From assembly GCF_035083965.1 (NCBI RefSeq), contig NC_089731.1, forward strand, positions 1,478,001 to 1,542,000: a stretch of 64,000 bases of DNA, in the 5' to 3' direction. The position numbers and the translations under genes are program-made. The notes below the pieces were generated by a model. That model saw only the letters and a program-made list of their open reading frames with translations. It was not told the DNA's origin and searched no databases. Every line of letters begins with the position of its first letter. Position 1 is the stretch's first letter. Source of the stretch: Branchiostoma lanceolatum (Eukaryota; Chordata; Leptocardii; Amphioxiformes; Branchiostomatidae). Positions 57,750-64,000 of this stretch are shown here, piece after piece.

Positions 57750-60050
57750 TCAGGCACAAGCGATGATCTCTACCTGCACCCTAACCCATTTCGTATCATG
57801 CCAAGTTTCCATGCACACTTCCACTTGGGTGGTTGTAATACTTCCTGCCTTCACATAAGTGTGTATCCGTTCTTGGCCAGCGTGGTGGTCGAGGTGGGCC
57901 AGACCGATATGGACCCTCGGTGCGATGTGGAAGGCATGGCTGAAGCGATGGATTTTGCAGACGTTGCGGACTCCAAAGCCTGTGTTGAGACTATGGGTCG
58001 CACCGGTGTCTACGCGCCCAAAATCGCCTGAAAAAAAATATTCAATGAATGAGTCAAGCAAGTCTAGCCTGGAGTTCGGCCAAGCCGGTGAGCGGATATT
58101 GGGTAGCGGAGTAAAGCTAAGAAGGCTGGACTCCAGGCTAAAGAAAGTCAGCAACTTCCAATTTAGAAAACCATTTGTGTTATCAAATACCATAGGTATC
58201 GCATTCAGCTATTTCTATAACACAGTATTCCAGCTAAGTCAGAGAAGTTCAGTTTTCGCTGATATGACTATCAAACTCCCGTAGACGACATCATGTTTGC
58301 CAAACAACGTGGCGATACAGGAACAAGCATTTCAGATGTAGAAAGGTACTAGTCAAGAGTAATCGATTGGGTTGGTCAGTCTTAGGCTAAAGTTTTCTCG
58401 TTCATGTAGGGAAAAAAACGTCTCAACCAACGTCTCAAAGAATGTCAAGCGGTTTTAAAAGCCATTCCCACAAAAATGCTCTTAAATCTTCTGTGAATTT
58501 GGTGAATGCCGACAAACACGAGGCGCCACATTTTTTCTACTGATGATTAGGTTCCTAAGATGACGTCCTCTCACTGGACCCCAGGCACGCTGGCGGCTTA
58601 GCTGAAGCCGATCGAATGTCCATTGACAAAGCACTCAACGAATTTCATCGACAAAAAAAAATCTTTTCAAGCTTTGTGTGTTTTGCTGTCTTTTTGGTCA
58701 TTCTTGTACGTTTCGAATGATATTCCCATTATAAAGTGGTAATACAAGCCCAGTTAAGGACGCAGCGATGCCGCCAGCGTGCCGCAGGTTCAGTGAGAGG
58801 GGGGGGGGGGCTTAAAACACAATTTGCAGTGTACTCACATCGCCGGATGTAAGGACCAGTGATGCCACGATCACCCTTCTGTCCCTTGGAGCCAGGCACA
58901 CCTCGTTCCCCCCTCGGGCCTACTAGGCCCAGGTCACCCTTGGAGCCAGGGTCACCCTTCGAGCCGACTGGGCCCAGGTCTCCCTTGGAGCCGTTGGAGC
59001 CACGGTCACCCTTCGGGCCGACTGGGCCCTGGCCCCCCTTGGATCCAGGCAAGCCCCGTTCACCCCTCGGTCCTACTGGGCCCTGGTCCCCCTTGGATCC
59101 AGGCAAGCCCCGTTCACCCCTCGGTCCTACTGGGCCCTGGTCCCCCTTGGATCCAGGCAAGCCCCGTTCACCCCTCGGTCCTACTGGGCCCTGGTCACCC
59201 TTGGAGCCAGGAAAGCCTCGTTCACCTTTGCACCCCTGGTGGAATGAAACGTACTTCCATATGAGAGAAATCAAAACGGTGAAAAAATGTACAACTACAA
59301 TCTGATACACGTTCTGCATTTACATGGCAGGTTTGACATGAGCAGGTTGATAATCGGCACAGTCACAAGGGCATAAAGTCTGAGGATGATTCGCGGTCAG
59401 GCTATAATTCTTCATTTGTTAACTGTTACTTGATTTTAGCTGATTTAACGGTCATTTGTTAACAGCTATAATTTCATCATCGCAAATATTTGATCACTAA
59501 CATTTGAGCCAGTGATGTTTGTCACCCGATTCTAAAATTGATAGAGGATCGCGCTTATTTTTCATCCCTAGAATCGCGCGACCATCGAGAGAACACCCGG
59601 CTTTTTATAGTACCGAAAAATAATTTAGGGCTCGCAGACTCGTCGGCCGATCTATTTTCGTGTTGTGTGCAAGGAGGCAAAAGATTGAATCGGGTGAGCG
59701 ACAACAACCGTAATTCGAACCTCCGCCCAAAGGCAGAGTTGCTCATCTGACCAGAAAATCATGACCAAACGCAAAGCACGTGGATGAAAGTTAGACATCC
59801 AGGTAGTAAGATACGCCAAAAATAATTACTCAAGCAACTGGATAAAGCAAAGCAGACTGACCTGGCTCGCTCCCGTCTCCCGGAAGCACACGAACCTTTC
59901 CTCGGTACTCGGGCGGCAGGATTCAGAAGCCGTCTCTCCCGAAGCTTGCTCCACGGGCTCTTCTGCACCTTGGTCTATTGTATGCCCTGAAGCTTGCTGC
60001 AGCGGCATGATCAGCACAGCTAGGACCGCTATCACCAAAGTCACGCCCAT
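57750..60050 (-). CDS. Secreted collagen-like H-type lectin
   Basis: Three exons with matching phases: 59862-60050 (ATG), 58839-59235 and 57750-58027 (stop), giving 287 residues. Exon 1 encodes a signal peptide (MGVTLVIAVLAVLIMPLQQA) and an acidic segment with two Cys. Exon 2 starts with 43 unbroken Gly-X-Y triplets (GERGLPGSKGDQGPVGPR repeated). Exon 3 has an H-type lectin domain: CDFGRVDTGATHSLN, then APRVHIGLAHLDHHAG and TTTQVEVCMETWHDTKWVRV. H-type lectins of snails bind N-acetylgalactosamine. The collagen stalk should make it a trimer or larger, as in collectins and ficolins, so a soluble recognition protein is likely (inference). Plus-strand and frame-shifted open frames over the collagen exon are shadows. 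Confidence 0.85.
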
Positions 60051-60100
60051 GTCTGGTTCTTCTTCTTCTCTTCACAAGACTGCTTCGGCTGATGCCGGCC

Positions 60101-60108
60101 TTTATATT
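60101..60108 (-). promoter_or_regulatory. TATA box of the collagen/H-type-lectin gene
   Basis: On the minus strand AATATAAAGG lies about 55 nt upstream of the start codon. It would set transcription start near 60,072, leaving a short 5' UTR. Confidence 0.65.
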
Positions 60109-62285
60109 GTTGCCAGGCTTCTCATCGGTCAGCCGTACAAGGAAGTAAAACCTGACATGTCCTTATCTTGTTGTTGACGCCGGCAGTTCTTGCAAATGGT
60201 TGTCTGTGATAGTCATCACATGTCAGCACTAAGTCAGCACATGTTGGAAGGTTCAAGAGCAAAACTGGCTGCATCAGCAGCTAGAATGTCACGAACTTGC
60301 CACATGCACGTGCATGAACTGATGTGCACACTCACGGGCACGCACGTGCATATTCACGTATAAAACATTACATACATGAATACGAACGCGCATTTACATG
60401 CACAAACACATATGCACACACAGCTAAACAGTCACTCATACAGATATTACATGTGCAAGGTGGGCTATCCGGTGTATGTCTTTCCCAGATGCTGACAGTG
60501 CGCAAGGACGGCCAAACTTCTGTCCCATGTCTGACTGACAAGACCATGGGGTAGTTGTTGTGTCAGCTTCTCTATGCTCTATGAAACGAGCTGACAATTC
60601 AGATGTTTCTTATCACTTCCCAGAAGCCTCCAGGGGAGAAAACTGAATCTAGGATTAAGATGTTCGACTGCTGACAGGCATCTTTACATCCGCTGTGGCT
60701 TGATCCAGCGACGTCTCCGTTATTTTGCCGTGGTTAAGTGTTTTTCAAGCTTTTAAGATTGAGCAAGGAATCGAGCCAGTTATTTCAGAACAGGATGTTG
60801 AACGAAAACTTGAATTTGACTTTATTCAATCTTGAAATGAAATCTACGTGTTCAGGAAGGATGAACAAAACTAAACACACAGAGTATGGTATTCCAAAAA
60901 TAAATCTTTAATTTTTGTTCTTTCACATCTTTTTCTTAGACTTTGAAATGGACTTTGGCATTCTACGACATTAATAACTGTTTTCCGAAACATTTTTGTG
61001 TGCATTTTATTTACAGCATATATCATCTCATTTTGCAGCTGCTTTGTACGATTTAAAAATTGTTTTTTAAACGGACAAAAGTTGATGCGCGATGATCAAA
61101 TCACCAGGGCATTGCAAGTGTGTGATATGCAAAACGCAAAGGCATGAAGTTTTATAATCTCTTTACCAACCGGCCCAGCTGACAAACAGGGAACCACACT
61201 CTTGGTTTCAACGGAAAAGACATAAGAAAGATAACAGAAATGCACTGCATGTGTTGGCAAAAAGAATTTGCGGGCATCGTAGTTTTATGTCCCGCTATCC
61301 TGGAGAGAATTCTCTCGTCAGCCATAAGGTCACAGTCGCATGAGGGGACTGTCGCACGATATTTGCCTCCAACCAGTAAACATAGGACAGGACTTTCTTG
61401 ACCACCACGACGAACACGTCTTGAGTGTGGCTCCAGCTAGGAGAGGGAAAGAAGCCAGTGCGCGTAGTTGAGGAGGTTGGAGGCAATGGCTTTAAATTTC
61501 CCTGTTTCTACTGGGAGGTTTTCTTTTAATGATGATCGTGATGTACGCATGACGACCCTATTTGACCTCGACAAGCCCCTGATTACCCACATAACCCACG
61601 ATATGTTCGTATGTCGGATACATGACAGCGGTTAACACTTGGGTGACGTGGACTAATGCATAAACTTTGTCAAGATTATCAGACTTGAGTATAAAATGAT
61701 ATCACATAAGAAAACGTGATAGTTGGACAAGTTGTTTGAACTCTTCTTCGGAATATGCTCTACTAGTGAAAATTGAGCCTAAATAGGGGTTCAAGGCATT
61801 TCGTAGTTTTTCCATGTTAATCTGAAAACCGAACAAGAAATATACAAACAACATAATTCAGCTCCATTGGACTGTCTTTCGGATGTGCATCAGGCTTTAG
61901 TTAGTTATATATAACGGACCTCACAACACAGCAACATTTCTGACATTTCTACGCCTGAGCGCGTGGGTGACGATGCGCGTCATGAAGTGTGCTGGGCTTG
62001 GTCCTGGTGATGACGTATTGACCGCCAGGACATTTACAGGTTGACCTTCGGTTGTCAGGGCGTGTCGTGGAGTGCGCTGGGCTGGGCTGGGCGGCCCCCG
62101 TTTGGGCAAAGTAAATTATCTTATGTCAAAAGCCTCACCAAGTTTGTTCAAGGGGCCTCTCGTTTGACGATGTAAGTAGCCCTCTCATTGGACAAAAGTG
62201 TGTAAGATATGAAAACACCGAGCGAATGGACGAATAAGACACGTGCTACAAACCAAAGCAATGAGGATTGTTGGGTGTGGCTCAG

Positions 62286-62388
62286 TATAAAATCCAGGTG
62301 TATCAACTGAACATACCAGTCTCACTTGCTGTGAACGCTTAGAGGAACGTCAGTACCTTCCTCGGACCAAAATACCAGTTTTTTACAG
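62286..62388 (+). promoter_or_regulatory. TATA box and first non-coding exon of the right-edge gene
   Basis: TATAAAA at 62,286-62,292 is followed about 100 bp later by a donor TTTACAG|GTACGT near 62,388. The likely exon is about 62,316-62,388. A second leader exon fits 62,587-62,650 (CTTCTCAG acceptor, CCTACAG|GTAAAAG donor). Between 60,120 and 62,280 no coding sequence is recognised. Confidence 0.5.
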
Positions 62389-62408
62389 GTACGTGGTTTA
62401 CTGCTTAT

Positions 62409-62548
62409 GTCTCAGTCACATTCGTCGTAAGTTGTCGTGCGATTTAAGGCCACCTTTTCCCTGGCAAGCTGAATATTGCAGGACACACAAGTATTCTCAC
62501 AGTTTGATATCGTAAGGCGATCGCACGACGTATGTGACTGGGTCCTTA
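62409..62548. mobile_element. Short element with terminal inverted repeats
   Basis: The left end has CAGTCACATTCGTCGTAAG and GTCGTGCGAT. The right end has ATCGCACGACGTATGTGACTG. The reverse complement of the right end, CAGTCACATACGTCGTGCGA, matches the left with a small gap. At about 140 bp this looks like a MITE. It lies in the first leader intron of the right-edge gene. Confidence 0.5.
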
Positions 62549-63979
62549 TGATAAGACTTTGAACTTTTTCTTCTGCTTCTTCTCAGGGTTCTTTGTGAAA
62601 TCATTCATCAGCCAGACCCGTTACATTTTTACTTGCAAATTCGCCTACAGGTAAAAGAATAGCTTTCATTGTATCTATTGTGTCAATAAAGATCTATTAC
62701 CTGGTGATCTTTGGTTAGGAAATATCATTGAAATGTGCCGGTTCTTCGCTGACAGCAACTGATGTAAAAGAACAAAAAAGACACGCCGTCCCTTGTTGTA
62801 GCAAAATGTATGGTTTTCCAGTTAGCTATTGAAAAGGTAATTTGTTGTGTTATATCCATCCAGGACAAAGATGAGCATAGAATCTGGATTAATTCATTGA
62901 TCAATATTGATACATTGAGAAGGGCCTTGTGGAGAGTTAAGGTATTTTCTAAAGTGGGCAGCTTCAATATTTGTAAATGGACATCATATATGGTGACATC
63001 TGCATGACAAGTATATTGAATGTAGGAGGCCACGCTACAATGAATCTGAATTTAATACCCACAGTACGGTCAAAGTAATACCTAAAAAGTTTATGTATCC
63101 CTTTTCTTCATGTGACACAACTAATGAGCAAACGGGTGGGAGGTGAGGAATCTTGTAACACAACTCTACTGACACCGTCTCGGCAATTCTCAACGAGCCG
63201 TTTGATGGACAAACAACATAAATACCCGCCATTTGACATAAGGCTTTCTTCACTTAGCCATGCGCGGGGATATGTAAACGTGGGCGCCCCTGCATGCCTC
63301 TCTTTGTGTGTAAATATTTCTCCAAATGTATCAAACGGGGACCGTCAGAGCCATCCAAACGTGCTGAAAGCGCCGTAGACATATCTGACTATGTTGACAA
63401 TATCACAGCATCACTTTAAAAGTTCTACTGAACATTTCCAAGTCCATGAGTCCTCACTGAGAGAATTTTAAGGAAACGAAATTTCCATTTTCTACCAATT
63501 CTGGCTATGTTGAAAAAAAGGTAGAAAAATGTACCTGCATGGTACATGTATAATGGATTTGTCCTAAATTGTTCTGAACAAAATTCCGACCGTCTGATAA
63601 CAAGGTGACAGAAAGCTCAATGCATGATCGCTGATCTTTAGCCCAAACATGTCTCCTACCCCTAGGATAAATACCTTGCGTACATTATTGTATCCATGTT
63701 GGCTTGGAGACAGTGAAAGCAAAGGTGTGCATGTTATTTTAATGTATCATTGGGCCTGTCACAAACAGGGTGGGGGCACAGTAAGTGCTTAAAAGCGCCT
63801 GTGTGTAGGTAAGGCGCGGTGATGTTTGAACATCTGACAGTTACGCCCAACCGTGACGTCATGGCCTTTCATTCAACGCAGGGCTGCGGGTTTAACACAG
63901 AGAATTTGACCTCCATACCTGTCTATATCTCAAACACAGACCCAAATTGTTTTCTTATTCTTTGTTTTCTTGTTTCCAG

Positions 63980-64000
63980 ACCTTAATCTAAGATGATGAA
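63980..64000 (+). CDS. Start of a coding exon, cut by the window edge
   Basis: The acceptor TTGTTTCCAG ends at 63,979 and is followed by ACCTTAATCTAAG and ATGATG at 63,993. Only two Met codons and part of a third codon are visible, so the product cannot be named. 62,651-63,979 would be a leader intron; it holds nothing recognisable. The call rests on the acceptor, the adjacent start codon and the TATA box upstream. Confidence 0.45.

Noticed and set aside
58859-59305. Plus-strand Pro/Ser/Gly-rich open frame
   Set aside because: It is antisense to the collagen exon and mirrors its repeat.

Overview
The window is animal nuclear DNA and most likely comes from a cephalochordate (amphioxus, Branchiostoma). 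Genes are split into many short exons with GT-AG introns. The locus carries an expanded family of LRR-Roc-COR receptors with unusual domain fusions, a collagen/H-type-lectin gene, decayed LINE and tRNA-SINE pieces, and many minisatellites that run across exon-intron junctions. The species call is inference; no database was searched. All intron positions were read by eye from splice signals, reading phase and comparison among the copies in the window.

Left part (1-17,100, minus strand): two conserved housekeeping genes. The 5' two-thirds of a Mi-2/CHD4-type chromatin remodeller lies at 199-11,088 (CHD N-terminal domain, two PHD fingers, two chromodomains; the ATPase lies beyond the left edge). 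The complete translocon-associated protein gamma subunit gene (SSR3) lies at 13,149-17,054. Several exons of both genes have repeated partial copies of their ends in the neighbouring introns.

Centre (17,900-56,400, plus strand): three tandem paralogues, here called A, B and C. Each starts with one huge exon encoding leucine-rich repeats, a Roc GTPase and a COR domain. Small exons follow, most modules being bounded by phase-1 introns, that add different domains. A (19,723-31,406) adds OTU deubiquitinase, ZU5-UPA, a second OTU and a Death domain. B (37,749-44,962) adds ZU5-UPA, two hydrophobic helices and a GT4-type glycosyltransferase. C (47,485-56,064) adds basic linkers, a broken Death exon, OTU and a GT4 domain, and carries two frameshifts. 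A and B share a promoter-proximal block, a 5' UTR exon end, a 3' UTR exon and a 43-bp minisatellite downstream. The set looks like a fast-evolving innate immune or stress-signalling receptor cluster built by exon shuffling: a PIDD1-like LRR...ZU5-UPA-Death layout with a Roc-COR GTPase inserted and ubiquitin-cleaving or sugar-transferring domains attached. This is the strongest candidate for an under-described system here.

Right part (56,400-64,000): a TATA-driven gene on the minus strand (57,750-60,050) encodes a secreted protein with 43 Gly-X-Y triplets and an H-type lectin domain, resembling collectins in layout. At the right edge a plus-strand gene begins, with two likely non-coding exons after a TATA box and a start codon at 63,993.
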